Source: Microbacterium saperdae
Lineage (GTDB): Bacteria > Actinomycetota > Actinomycetes > Actinomycetales > Microbacteriaceae
NCBI RefSeq assembly: GCF_006716345.1
Contig: NZ_VFOX01000002.1
Coordinates: forward strand, 310,001-374,000
Reading direction: 5' to 3'
Length of the DNA stretch: 64,000 bases
Below the pieces are notes generated by a model. It saw nothing but the letters and a program-made list of their open reading frames with translations, was not told where the DNA came from and did no database searches. Shown piece by piece: positions 53,420-61,602 of this stretch. A program made the translations under genes and the position numbers. How positions within the stretch are numbered: the first letter of the stretch is position 1; each line of letters opens with the position of its first letter.

Positions 53420-54345
53420 CATTTCTCCTTGCTCTGCGTCGCCGTACGCGACGCGATCTCGACAGCGGCCTCGCGATACGCGATCGCTCCGGCGGATTGC
53501 CCATCGTAGGCGATCACGGTCTGACCGAAACTCGGCGCCTCCGATACCCGCACCGAGCGCGGGATCACGGTTTCGAGCACCTGGTTCGGGAAGTGAGTGC
53601 GTACCTCGTCCGCGACCTGCTGCGCGAGACGCGTGCGGCCGTCGAACATCGTCAGCAGAATCGTGGACAGGTGGAGCGCCGGGTTGAGGTGCTTCTGGAT
53701 CATCTGGATGCTGCCGAGAAGCTGGCTGAGCCCCTCCAGTGCGTAGTACTCGCACTGAATGGGGATGAACACCTCGGACGCTGCCGTGAACGCGTTGATC
53801 GTCAGCAGGCCCAGGGAGGGCGGGCAGTCGATGATCACGAAGTCTATCGGGCTGTCCGTGAGGTAGTCCTCCAGTGCCCGACGCAGACGATGCTCGCGTG
53901 CTACCTGGGCGACGAGTTCGATCTCGGCGCCGGCGAGGTGGATCGTGCTCGGCGCACAGAAGAGGTTCGGATTCTCCGGGCTCTGCTGAATGATGTCAGC
54001 GAGCGGGAACTCCTCGATCAGCACGTCGTAGACGCTCGGGACATCCGCGCTGTGGGGTACCCCGAGCGCGGTCGATGCGTTGCCCTGTGGATCGAGGTCG
54101 ATCACCAGGACCTTGGCGCCGAGTCCCGCCAGCGCGGAAGCGACGTTGACGGCGGTGGTCGTCTTTCCGACGCCACCCTTTTGGTTGGACACCGTCAGCA
54201 CACGAGTGTCCCCGGAGAAGTCCACCTTCGTGGATTCCAGGGCGCGTCGCCGAGCGGAGAGGTCTGCGAGTTCCCGCGCGAGCGGTGTATCCATACCGAA
54301 CGAATCGTTCGAGGATGCCTTTTCGGACTGTTTCACGTGAAACAT
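53419..54345 (-). CDS. parA: chromosome partition ATPase ParA
   Basis: 308-residue ParA-type ATPase (deviant Walker A KGGVGKTT at 56-63, DLDPQGNAS, IIDCPPSLG). It cycles on the nucleoid to move ParB-parS complexes. The ATG at 54345 has an AAAGGAG site, and its first codons MFHVKQ are encoded by a complete parS sequence (54329-54344). The N-terminal 45 residues before the ATPase core are longer than in Bacillus Soj, as in many actinobacteria. parB follows with overlapping start and stop. Confidence 0.96.
   Translation of the reverse strand: MFHVKQSEKASSNDSFGMDTPLARELADLSARRRALESTKVDFSGDTRVLTVSNQKGGVGKTTTAVNVASALAGLGAKVLVIDLDPQGNASTALGVPHSADVPSVYDVLIEEFPLADIIQQSPENPNLFCAPSTIHLAGAEIELVAQVAREHRLRRALEDYLTDSPIDFVIIDCPPSLGLLTINAFTAASEVFIPIQCEYYALEGLSQLLGSIQMIQKHLNPALHLSTILLTMFDGRTRLAQQVADEVRTHFPNQVLETVIPRSVRVSEAPSFGQTVIAYDGQSAGAIAYREAAVEIASRTATQSKEK
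54329..54344. other. parS site (inside parA start)
   Basis: Exact TGTTTCACGTGAAACA palindrome. On the minus strand it supplies bases 2-17 of parA, so ParB bound here would sit on the translation and transcription start of its own operon. Confidence 0.95.
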
Positions 54346-54809
54346 CCACTCCTTTCGGGGCCGCGTTCCACTCTAATCGCTGGGAGGGACGTTGATTCAC
54401 GCAAGATCGGGCGTTCTGAGGCTTCTCCGAGGCCTCTGTGTGATTTCGTGACTGCTGGCGCCTGTCTGGGCAGGATGGGGCGGTGCCCCTCGCGGTCGAC
54501 GCACCTCGCGGTGATGAGTCGACGCCACCGGCAAGGGTTCCCGTGCTGTCGGAACGCCGGGCTCAGGGTCTACGGTTCCCCGTCCGCTCGGATTGCGGCC
54601 AGCGCAGACCTCCCCGCACCCGCGATGTCCAAATGGACGCCGTGATTCGCACGCGCATTGACCAGGAGCTGTGAGGCGGCATGCCCTGCGGATGCCCACG
54701 GGAGGAGACATCACATGCAGGGTCGTTCAGCTACAGTCTCGTGTCCTCCAGCGGCTCAGGCGGAACCGGCATCCGCACGAGGAGACGGAGGGTGCCTGCG
54801 CCGGTGCCA

Positions 54810-54825
54810 TGTTTCACGTGAAACG
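54810..54825. other. parS site (15 of 16 match)
   Basis: TGTTTCACGTGAAACG, one mismatch at the last base from the perfect palindrome. Confidence 0.85.
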
Positions 54826-54921
54826 TGCTGATGCGCCCCGCTGATGACGCCAGCCCTGAGCGCGACCGATCAGCGTGAAGCCCTCCCCGATCACGCATCG
54901 CTGCGGCCCTGGCTAAGATCC

Positions 54922-54937
54922 TGTTTCACGTGAAACA
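54922..54937. other. parS site
   Basis: Exact TGTTTCACGTGAAACA, 112 bases from the previous copy. Confidence 0.95.
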
Positions 54938-55271
54938 TCGCGGGCCTGTCCGTGGCGGAGCTGCTCGTGGACGTGGATGGCTCACTGATCGGTAGACGGC
55001 GGACCAAACCACCTCTCGCCCCGCCTTCTGCCAACCCACCCCGTCATCGCCATCTCTACCAACTGCCCTTTACAACGCGGTCTCCACCGACCGGCCTCTA
55101 CAGCGCCGCCAACGCGCACGGCGCGCATCCTCGACCCGACCAGCCATCCCCCGAAGATCGTGCAGGCATACCGCTCGGTGGGCGACTCGCAGAACCGCTT
55201 GGGAGCCACTGCCCCACCCTGGAGCCGCTCAGCACCAGAAGGCGCCCTCGGCAACTGGGTAGCCCAAAGCG

Positions 55272-55287
55272 TGTTTCACGTGAAACA
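55272..55287. other. parS site
   Basis: Exact TGTTTCACGTGAAACA, 350 bases from the previous copy. Confidence 0.95.
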
Positions 55288-55387
55288 CCACTCCTGCGCC
55301 CTCACCACGTGCGCGGAGTTCCCAGACGAGCACCTTCGGGCTCGTGGGTAACGCGGCCCAATCCCTGGCGGTGAGACCCATGGTTCA

Positions 55388-55403
55388 TGTTTCACGTGAA
55401 ACA
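55388..55403. other. parS site
   Basis: Exact TGTTTCACGTGAAACA, 116 bases from the previous copy. Confidence 0.95.
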
Positions 55404-55658
55404 CGGTGCCTTATCCGGACTCCTGGAGACCGAGAGGAATGCGGTCTACACCTGTGGATGGATCTGTGGAGCAACAGGCCGGCCGAGTGCGAGATGCCAC
55501 GAGCTCCCAGCGACAAGCCCCCGTATTCCGCATGAATCAAGGGCATCGGCGCCCTTCCTCACCTCGCATCCCCAGTTCGTGCACCCTGTGGATAACGTGC
55601 ACGAGAAACACATAGCCAGCACATCGCATCGCCATTACCCCAGTCATCGCGCTCGCCC

Positions 55659-55674
55659 TGTTTCACGTGAAACA
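55659..55674. other. parS site
   Basis: Exact TGTTTCACGTGAAACA, 271 bases from the previous copy. Confidence 0.95.
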
Positions 55675-55849
55675 TCCCCTCATCGCAAGCATGACTCCCC
55701 CGCAACAAGTCCTGGCCGCCAGCGCCATACCTCCCGCGGCAACACCCCTGCGCCCCCCGCGCGGTGTCCCTCACACAGTGACTCCTCACCCTTCACATAC
55801 GCGACGGCTCCTCAGCAGAAGAAGTTTCGGGAAGCTCAACGCGAGCAAA

Positions 55850-55865
55850 TGTTTCACGTGAAACA
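55850..55865. other. parS site
   Basis: Exact TGTTTCACGTGAAACA, 191 bases from the previous copy. Confidence 0.95.
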
Positions 55866-55976
55866 CCTTTTCGCCGCTCCTCACCACCCTTCAGAAGGGA
55901 CACCCACGGCAGGTCAAGTCGCCCTCTCCACTCAGGCGATCGATCATCCCCGATGACCCCAATGTCCTGACCCGCA

Positions 55977-55992
55977 TGTTTCACGTGAAACA
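55977..55992. other. parS site
   Basis: Exact TGTTTCACGTGAAACA, 127 bases from the previous copy. Confidence 0.95.
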
Positions 55993-56129
55993 TGCGCAAG
56001 AACGAGCGTCGGCGTTGCGCAGGCACCCCCACATCCGCACACAGCCAGCCGTGGAGCAAAGCGACACGCTGCCCCCACGCCCCCATCGATAGACATTGGT
56101 CGACGCACCTCACGTTCCGAAGGACGCGC

Positions 56130-56222
56130 GGATGACGGGATGCTCCCGGAGTGAGCATCGGGAGGGGCCCCGCTTGCGGGGAGGGTGCCCGTTCTGCGAA
56201 CGAAGGGAGCATCCCGTCATCC
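56130..56222. repeat. 18-bp perfect inverted repeat inside the parS island
   Basis: Arms GGATGACGGGATGCTCCC (56130-56147) and GGGAGCATCCCGTCATCC (56205-56222) are exact complements over a 57-base centre. The centre can form smaller stems itself (CCCGCTTGCGGG; CGTTCTGCGAACG). It may be a cruciform or a structured RNA. No function is assigned. Confidence 0.8.
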
Positions 56223-56280
56223 ACCCACAAGCACTCAACGAGCCACGGACCAGCATCAACAAGCGATCCGCCAGACAGCA

Positions 56281-56296
56281 TGTTTCACGTGAAACA
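56281..56296. other. parS site (next to the rsmG end)
   Basis: Exact TGTTTCACGTGAAACA, 13 bases beyond the rsmG stop. Confidence 0.95.
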
Positions 56297-56309
56297 TGGT
56301 CGAGGCGAA

Positions 56310-56942
56310 CTACCGCACAACCGCCCGCACCACACGAGTGCTCTCGGAAAGCACCCCTTCACCCAGTACCTCGACGCGTACATTCGACAGCCGGAACTTC
56401 TTGATGGGCTTCTGTGCCGCATCGATCTCGTTCGCCGCGTTCATGCCCTTGAAGAGAGCGAGCTCTCCCCCGTCTTTGACCAGGGGCGCCGTGAGAGGGA
56501 TGAGGGTACGCAACGCACTGACAGCTCGGGCGGTCACGACATCGAATCCCTCGGGGCGCTGCACTTCTTCAGCGCGAGCACGGTGCACCTCGACGTTATC
56601 CAGCCCGAGCTCGGCCACCTGCTCGTTGAGCCAGTTCACTCGGCGCTCCATGGGATCGATCAGCGTCCACTGCACATCGGGTCGCGCGATCGCGAGCACC
56701 AGCCCGGGGAGTCCCGCACCGGAGCCGATGTCTGCCACCGACCCGTAGAAGAGCGGTGCGCCGATCACGCTGTTCAGGATGTGCCGCGTCCACAGGCGAG
56801 GAAGTTCGAGTGGACCGATCAGGCCACGCTCCTCACCTTCTCGTGCGAGCGCATCCGTGAAAGCCCGTGCGACATCGATCCGGTCTCCGAAGAGCTCCGC
56901 CGCGATCGCCGGCTCGGTCTCGAGGCCGGTCATGAACGGCAT
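56310..56942 (-). CDS. rsmG: 16S rRNA (guanine527-N7)-methyltransferase RsmG
   Basis: 210-residue RsmG (GidB). PRLWTRHILNSVIGAPLF at 48-65 is the family signature, and the SAM site VADIGSGAGLPGLVLAI at 69-85 is intact. It methylates G527 of 16S rRNA. The start is uncertain: ATG at 56942 (chosen) or ATG at 56933; neither has a good ribosome site, and the upstream bases form a parS. It follows jag at short distance in the conserved origin cluster. Confidence 0.93.
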   Translation of the reverse strand: MPFMTGLETEPAIAAELFGDRIDVARAFTDALAREGEERGLIGPLELPRLWTRHILNSVIGAPLFYGSVADIGSGAGLPGLVLAIARPDVQWTLIDPMERRVNWLNEQVAELGLDNVEVHRARAEEVQRPEGFDVVTARAVSALRTLIPLTAPLVKDGGELALFKGMNAANEIDAAQKPIKKFRLSNVRVEVLGEGVLSESTRVVRAVVR

Positions 56943-56951
56943 CCCGAAGAA

Positions 56952-56967
56952 TGTTTCACGTGAAACA
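56952..56967. other. parS site before rsmG
   Basis: Exact TGTTTCACGTGAAACA in the 25-base gap between the jag stop (56968) and the rsmG start (56942). ParB bound here would cover the translation start region of rsmG. Confidence 0.95.
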
Positions 56968-57459
56968 TCAACGACGGCGGAGAACCGTGTGCCGGTCTGC
57001 GCCCTCACCGTAGGACTCCGACACCAGGCCGCGGTCCGAAGCGATGTCATGAACGAGCTTGCGCTCGTAGCTCGACATGGCCGGGAGGGATGCCTGCGAC
57101 GACCCCTCGTCGAGCTTCGTCGCAGCAGCGTCGACGAGCGTCTCCAGCTGACGGCGACGGATGTCGCGCGATCCTCCGATGTCGAGGATGAGGCGGGAGA
57201 ATGCGCCGGTCTTGTTCTGCACGGCAAGCCGAGTCAGCTCCTGCAGAGCCTGCACGGTGTCGGGCGCGGAGAGCAGAGCAAGGCCGTCATCCTCCGCTTC
57301 CACCGACACATAGGCACGACCCTGGCGAACGTCCAGGTTCAGGTCACCGTCGATGTCTGCGATGTCGAGGAGTTCCTCGAGGTAGTCCGCAGCGACATCG
57401 CCTTCGTTCTCGAGCTGAGCCACCGTGGGCTCGACGCTCTCCGTCACGCTCTCGGTCAT
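56968..57459 (-). CDS. khpB: R3H-domain RNA-binding protein KhpB/Jag
   Basis: 163-residue Jag/KhpB protein. The middle has a KH-like part (YLEELLDIADIDGDLNLDVR) and the C-terminus an R3H domain (MSSYERKLVHDIASDRGLVS). It binds RNA and influences cell division and envelope growth in Gram-positives. The ATG at 57459 overlaps the yidC stop (ATGA). Conserved position between yidC and rsmG. Confidence 0.93.
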   Translation of the reverse strand: MTESVTESVEPTVAQLENEGDVAADYLEELLDIADIDGDLNLDVRQGRAYVSVEAEDDGLALLSAPDTVQALQELTRLAVQNKTGAFSRLILDIGGSRDIRRRQLETLVDAAATKLDEGSSQASLPAMSSYERKLVHDIASDRGLVSESYGEGADRHTVLRRR

Positions 57460-58526
57460 GAGGCGCTCCCCTTCTTCTTCGCACGCTTCTTGCCAACGGG
57501 CTGCTGACGCTTGGGAGCCTCGGCCTTCGCCTTCTCGACTTCCTCGAGCTTGCGCTGCTGCTCCGCCTCGAAGACCGACATCGGAACGACCTTGCCCGAG
57601 GCATCGATGGCCTTGCCCTTGCGAGCCAGGCGCTCTTCACGAGCCTTCGCCGCTTCGGACCCGGGGGTCGGCATCTCGCGGATGACGAGGAACTGCTGTC
57701 CCATGGTCCAGAGGTTCGAGATGAACCAGTACACGACGACGCCGAGCGGGAAGAAGACACCGGAGAAGATGAAGCCCAGGGGCAGCACGTACAGCATGAT
57801 CTTCTGCATCTGGTACGCCTGGCCGGTCTTGGCCTCGGGCGAAAGGTTCTTGGAGATGATCTGCAGCTGAGTGAAGAACTGCGAACCGATCATGAGCACG
57901 ACGAGCGTGACGAGGATGATGATCGCCGTGGTGTTGCCGGTGTCAACGGCATTCCCGAGCGTCTCGTGCAGTGAGGCCACCCCGAAGAGCTTCGCGTCGT
58001 AGAACTGCTGGGTGAGTTCCGGGTTGAGGAGCCCCACTCCTCCGATGCTGTCCTTCGCGTGCTTGCTGACATCGCTCAGCACGCTGAAGAGGGAGAAGAA
58101 GATCGGCATCTGCACCAGCAGAGGCAGGCAGCTCGACATCGGCGTCGTGCCGTGCTTCTTGTACAGGGCCATGGTCTCGCGGCTCATCGCCTCACGAGAC
58201 AGCTGATCCTTCTTGCCGCGATACTTCTCCTGAACTTTTCGCAGCTCAGGAGCAATTTCCATCATCTTTCGCTGACTCTTGATCTGCTTCACGAAGAGCG
58301 GGATCAGAGCAGCGCGAACGACGATGACGAGACCGACGATCGACAGCACCCACGTGAGCCCAGATGCCGCCGGCAGACCGACCGCGGTGAGCAGCCAGTG
58401 CCATGCGACGAGAATCAGCTCGACGACCCACTTCAGCGGCCACAGAATGGTGCCGAGCAGATCGAAACCTCCCGCTGCGGGGGCGTCGCTGGGAGTTGTG
58501 CTGGCTAGCAGGAGATCAAGACCCAC
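57456..58526 (-). CDS. yidC: membrane protein insertase YidC
   Basis: 356-residue YidC/OxaI-family insertase without the large periplasmic domain of Gram-negative YidC. Hydrophobic segments lie at about 25-52, 57-80, 130-150, 200-222 and 245-275. The first cytosolic loop has IKSQRKMMEIAPELRKVQEK, and the family motif reads GTTPMSSCLPLLVQMPIFFS. The tail is Lys/Glu-rich (KKRAKKKGSAS), as in ribosome-binding YidC tails. GTG start at 58526; it lies three bases after the yidD stop. Confidence 0.96.
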   Translation of the reverse strand: MGLDLLLASTTPSDAPAAGGFDLLGTILWPLKWVVELILVAWHWLLTAVGLPAASGLTWVLSIVGLVIVVRAALIPLFVKQIKSQRKMMEIAPELRKVQEKYRGKKDQLSREAMSRETMALYKKHGTTPMSSCLPLLVQMPIFFSLFSVLSDVSKHAKDSIGGVGLLNPELTQQFYDAKLFGVASLHETLGNAVDTGNTTAIIILVTLVVLMIGSQFFTQLQIISKNLSPEAKTGQAYQMQKIMLYVLPLGFIFSGVFFPLGVVVYWFISNLWTMGQQFLVIREMPTPGSEAAKAREERLARKGKAIDASGKVVPMSVFEAEQQRKLEEVEKAKAEAPKRQQPVGKKRAKKKGSAS

Positions 58527-58529
58527 TGA

Positions 58530-58880
58530 TCAGTCCTTTCGGGCAGGGACGACGAAACCGCGAGCAGTCAGGTCGTAGCGGAAGTGCTTGTGCGGCTGAA
58601 CGTCATCGACGCCACCGCGAGACCAAGGGTTGCAACGGAGGATGCGCCAGGCTGAGACCAGGGATCCCCGCACAGCGCCGTGCTGTTGCACTGCACCTAC
58701 AGCGTAGGCGGAACACGAGGGGTAGTACGCACAGACATCTCCATATAGAGGGGAGATCACCGTGCGGTATCCCGAGAGGAATCCCAGCACCAGATTGCGG
58801 GGGATGAGCGGGATGCTCCGCAGCAGGTCACGACCCTGCAGATGCGCCTCGCCGATCGACGAGGCCGGAAGAGCCGTCAT
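58530..58880 (-). CDS. yidD: membrane protein insertion efficiency factor YidD
   Basis: 116-residue YidD with the family pattern RTVISPLYGDVCAYYPSCSA (about 58-77), followed by AWRILRCNPWSRGGVDDV. YidD assists YidC-mediated insertion. The ATG at 58880 overlaps the rnpA stop (ATGA). Confidence 0.95.
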   Translation of the reverse strand: MTALPASSIGEAHLQGRDLLRSIPLIPRNLVLGFLSGYRTVISPLYGDVCAYYPSCSAYAVGAVQQHGAVRGSLVSAWRILRCNPWSRGGVDDVQPHKHFRYDLTARGFVVPARKD

Positions 58881-59233
58881 GCCCGTACCTCGACAGGCGC
58901 GGTACTCAGTCGACCGAGGCAGCGGTTCACATCCGCACTCAGTTCGGCATAGGTCGCGGTGGCAGACGCAGGAAGGGCACGGATGACGACATCCGTGCCC
59001 TCGGGGACGCGCGGCAGCGCCTCCGCACAGACGGCTTTGAGCCGTCGACGTACGGAGTTGCGCACCACGGCGTTCCCCACCTGCTTGCTGATGATGAAAC
59101 CGAACCGTGCAGCGGTGCTCTCGCCCGTCGACAACATCGAGGTCACGACGCGCGCCCCGCCACAACGGGATCCACGTCGAACGACCAGTCGATAGTCGCT
59201 CCCGCGGGTCAGCCGATACGGGCGGGCGAGCAC
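58877..59233 (-). CDS. rnpA: ribonuclease P protein component
   Basis: 118-residue RnpA, the protein subunit that helps the P RNA mature tRNA 5' ends. Family motifs: ARFGFIISKQVGNAVVRNSV and RRRLKAV. GTG start at 59233, seven bases from the rpmH stop. Conserved rpmH-rnpA-yidD-yidC order. Confidence 0.96.
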   Translation of the reverse strand: MLARPYRLTRGSDYRLVVRRGSRCGGARVVTSMLSTGESTAARFGFIISKQVGNAVVRNSVRRRLKAVCAEALPRVPEGTDVVIRALPASATATYAELSADVNRCLGRLSTAPVEVRA

Positions 59234-59239
59234 AGCGGA

Positions 59240-59377
59240 CTACGCGGAGAGCTCGGTGCGGCCCTTCGCGCGACGAGCGGCGAGGATGCCGCGGCCGGCG
59301 CGGGTGCGCATGCGAGCACGGAAGCCGTGCTTCTTGGCACGACGACGGTTGTTGGGCTGGAAGGTGCGCTTAGTCAT
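59240..59377 (-). CDS. rpmH: 50S ribosomal protein L34
   Basis: 45-residue L34: [20 protein letters not shown], then [20 protein letters not shown]. This strongly basic sequence is highly conserved. ATG at 59377 with a GGAG site. Start of the minus-strand origin cluster. Confidence 0.99.
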   Translation of the reverse strand: MTKRTFQPNNRRRAKKHGFRARMRTRAGRGILAARRAKGRTELSA

Positions 59378-59696
59378 GGAATCACTCCGGGAATGCTGCC
59401 ACCGGGTTCACTGCGACCGGAGACATGGGGTACTGCCAAAAATGGCATAAGTCAACCAAGTAAGGGTACGTCTTGGCGGCGCGCAGAGCAAATCTGCGCG
59501 CTGAGGCATACGGCGTCCAGAGTGAACCGCACAGCCATTATCCACAACCCCGAGCAACTCGGCGGGTACAACACGCTCGCGTGTTTTCAAGGGCAGGTTG
59601 CCGTTCACAGCCGGGATGACTACCGTGGCAGAGCAAGTTATCCACAGGGGACCGCGGCATCGGGGAACCCACATCGAAACCCCCGCGCGGAGCGTC
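59378..59696. promoter_or_regulatory. divergent rpmH/dnaA promoter region
   Basis: 319 bases. For dnaA: -35 TTGCCG (59598-59603), 17-base spacer, -10 TACCGT (59621-59626). DnaA boxes TTATCCACA occur at 59538-59546 and 59638-59646; the second lies just beyond the expected transcription start, so DnaA can repress its own gene. For rpmH: -35 TTGACT (59455-59450) with a 17-base spacer to a weak TACCCC. A small palindrome TGCCA-AAAA-TGGCA lies at 59434-59447. Confidence 0.7.
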
Positions 59697-61109
59697 ATGT
59701 CCACACCAGCCCAGCCCGACGTTCCGATCTGGACCACGGTGCAGGAGCTGCTGGAGTCCGACGATCGCGTCACTCCCCAGCTGCAGGGATTCCTCAGCCT
59801 CGCCGTCCCGGCCGGCGTGATGGCGGCGACTCTGTACCTCGAGGTCCCCAACGACCTCACGGCGGCGCAGATCAACAAGAGACTGCGCCTCCCCATCATG
59901 GAAGCGCTGACGCATCTCGGTGACGAGGTCACTGCCTTCCGCGTCGTGGTGAACCACGAGCTCGCGGAACAGCCGACCGCCCCGATCCCCGTGAGTGAGT
60001 TCGGGCGGCAGGACGGCGACTTCGCCCGTCAGGACCACGTCCGCGTCGAATCCCCCATGGAACAGCCGACGCCCATGCGGCACGAATCGCGACTCAACCC
60101 GAAGTACACCTTCGACAACTTCGTGATCGGTCAGTCCAACCGGTTCGCCCACGCCGCCGCGGTCGCGGTGGCCGAGGCGCCGGCCAAGGCGTACAACCCT
60201 CTCTTCATCTATGGGGACTCGGGACTCGGCAAGACACACCTCCTGCATGCGATCGGCGACTACGCACAGTCCCTCTACCCGGGCGTCAAGGTGCGGTACG
60301 TCTCGAGCGAGGAATTCACGAACGACTTCATCAACTCGATCGCGAACAACCGCGGTGCGGCATTCCAGGCGCGCTACCGCGAGGTCGACATCCTCCTGAT
60401 CGACGACATCCAGTTCCTCCAGGGGCGGGCCGAAACCCAGGAGGCGTTCTTCCACACCTTCAACACCCTGCACGACCACAACAAGCAGGTGGTGATCACC
60501 AGCGATGTCGCGCCGAAGCACCTGACGGGGTTCGAGGACCGGATGCGCAGCCGCTTCGAGTGGGGCCTCATCACCGACGTGCAGGCCCCCGACCTCGAGA
60601 CGCGTATCGCGATCCTCCGCAAGAAGGCGCAGAGCGAGGCGCTTCACATCCCCGACGAGGTGCTGGAGTACATCGCCACCGTCGTCTCCTCCAACATCCG
60701 CGAGCTCGAGGGGGCGCTGATCCGCGTCTCGGCCTTCGCGAGTCTGAACCGGTCGGCACTCGACATCTCGCTCGCGCAGACAGTGCTGCGCGACATCATC
60801 GACACGGCGGAAGACAACATCATCTCGCCGACCGACATCATCACCGCGACCGCGCAGTACTTCAAGCTCACGGTCGACGATCTCTACGGGTCGAGCAGAT
60901 CGCAGCAGATCGCCACATCCCGCCAGATCGCGATGTACCTCTGCCGGGAGCGGACGAGCCTCTCGCTGCCGAAGATCGGTCAGCTCTTCGGGAACCGCGA
61001 CCACACGACGGTGATGTACGCCTATAAGAAGATCAGCGAACTCATGAAGGAGCGTCGCTCGATCTACAACCAGGTCACCGAGATCACCACGCAGCTCGGT
61101 CGACGCTGA
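59697..61109 (+). CDS. dnaA: chromosomal replication initiator DnaA
   Basis: 470 residues. Domain I is at about 8-90, a short linker domain II at about 91-134, then the AAA+ domain (Walker A GDSGLGKT at 173-180, Walker B LLIDDIQF at 233-240). Domain IV ends with the DNA-binding signature GNRDHTTVMYAYKKI. It opens oriC by binding DnaA boxes. Domain II is much shorter than in Streptomyces DnaA. The start ATG at 59697 is chosen over the more upstream in-frame ATG at 59598, which would lie in the promoter. Confidence 0.97.
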   Translation: MSTPAQPDVPIWTTVQELLESDDRVTPQLQGFLSLAVPAGVMAATLYLEVPNDLTAAQINKRLRLPIMEALTHLGDEVTAFRVVVNHELAEQPTAPIPVSEFGRQDGDFARQDHVRVESPMEQPTPMRHESRLNPKYTFDNFVIGQSNRFAHAAAVAVAEAPAKAYNPLFIYGDSGLGKTHLLHAIGDYAQSLYPGVKVRYVSSEEFTNDFINSIANNRGAAFQARYREVDILLIDDIQFLQGRAETQEAFFHTFNTLHDHNKQVVITSDVAPKHLTGFEDRMRSRFEWGLITDVQAPDLETRIAILRKKAQSEALHIPDEVLEYIATVVSSNIRELEGALIRVSAFASLNRSALDISLAQTVLRDIIDTAEDNIISPTDIITATAQYFKLTVDDLYGSSRSQQIATSRQIAMYLCRERTSLSLPKIGQLFGNRDHTTVMYAYKKISELMKERRSIYNQVTEITTQLGRR

Positions 61110-61602
61110 CCCCACGTCGACTCCGAAGAGGGGGACACCGCATCCGTTCGGGTGAGGTGTCCCCCTTTTTGCTGACTTGACACGCCAACGAGGCCTCAGA
61201 TAAATGCGTCTATGCACATGTGGATAACTTGTGGATGACTGTTGAACAGCGAGGCCTGGATGTGGGCTGATCGACCAAACCTGTGGATAACTTCGGGGAA
61301 GTCCAGAAGGCCTCGATCCCTCCCCACCCCCGGTTTCCTCAGGGATTCCACAAGTGACAACTGTGTAGTTCCTTACTCCCGACAGCTATCCACCGAGTTA
61401 TCCACAGAATCCACAGCTGTTAACACCGTTAAGGAGTTAAACCAGTTAAGGCGCGATCCGATCACCAGAGAGTGTGAAAACCGGGATCCGAATCACAAAT
61501 CCCTCGGGCGTAGGGATACGTGTGACTGTGGGGCTAGCATGGGAAGCCCTGCACAGGGAAAGACGACGACACGCGTCGCAGAATGACGACAAGGGAGCAC
61601 CC
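61110..61602. other. oriC, dnaA-dnaN intergenic origin region
   Basis: 493 bases between dnaA and dnaN. DnaA boxes: TTATCCACA at 61398-61406 (plus) and 61219-61227, 61282-61290 (minus), and near-matches at 61230-61238 and 61407-61415. An AT-richer stretch at 61416-61449 carries GTTAA four times (61419, 61428, 61436, 61445), spaced 8-9 bases, and is a good unwinding element. The dnaA terminator (61130-61170) lies at its left end. Confidence 0.85.
61130..61170 (+). terminator. dnaA terminator
   Basis: Stem GGGGGACACC (61130-61139) with GGTGTCCCCC (61156-61165), then TTTTT. The clearest intrinsic terminator in the window, with a proper T-run, 20 bases after the dnaA stop. Confidence 0.9.

Larger units (their letters stand above)
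54346..56309. other. gene-free centromere-like island between parA and rsmG
   Basis: Almost 2 kb without a convincing gene. Open frames here lack family signatures and several begin inside parS sites (MFHVKH). The stretch holds eight parS sites, an 18-bp inverted repeat (56130-56222) and the parA promoter region at its left end. I see no tRNA, terminator or known RNA family in it. Confidence 0.65.

Noticed and set aside
55387..55956. 189-codon open frame beginning inside a parS (MFHVKH)
   Set aside because: Composition is His/Ser/Pro/Arg-rich without domain signs, and it simply reads through parS copies.
55793..56281. 162-codon minus-strand open frame in the parS island
   Set aside because: No ribosome site, no recognised family, and it crosses two parS and the inverted repeat.
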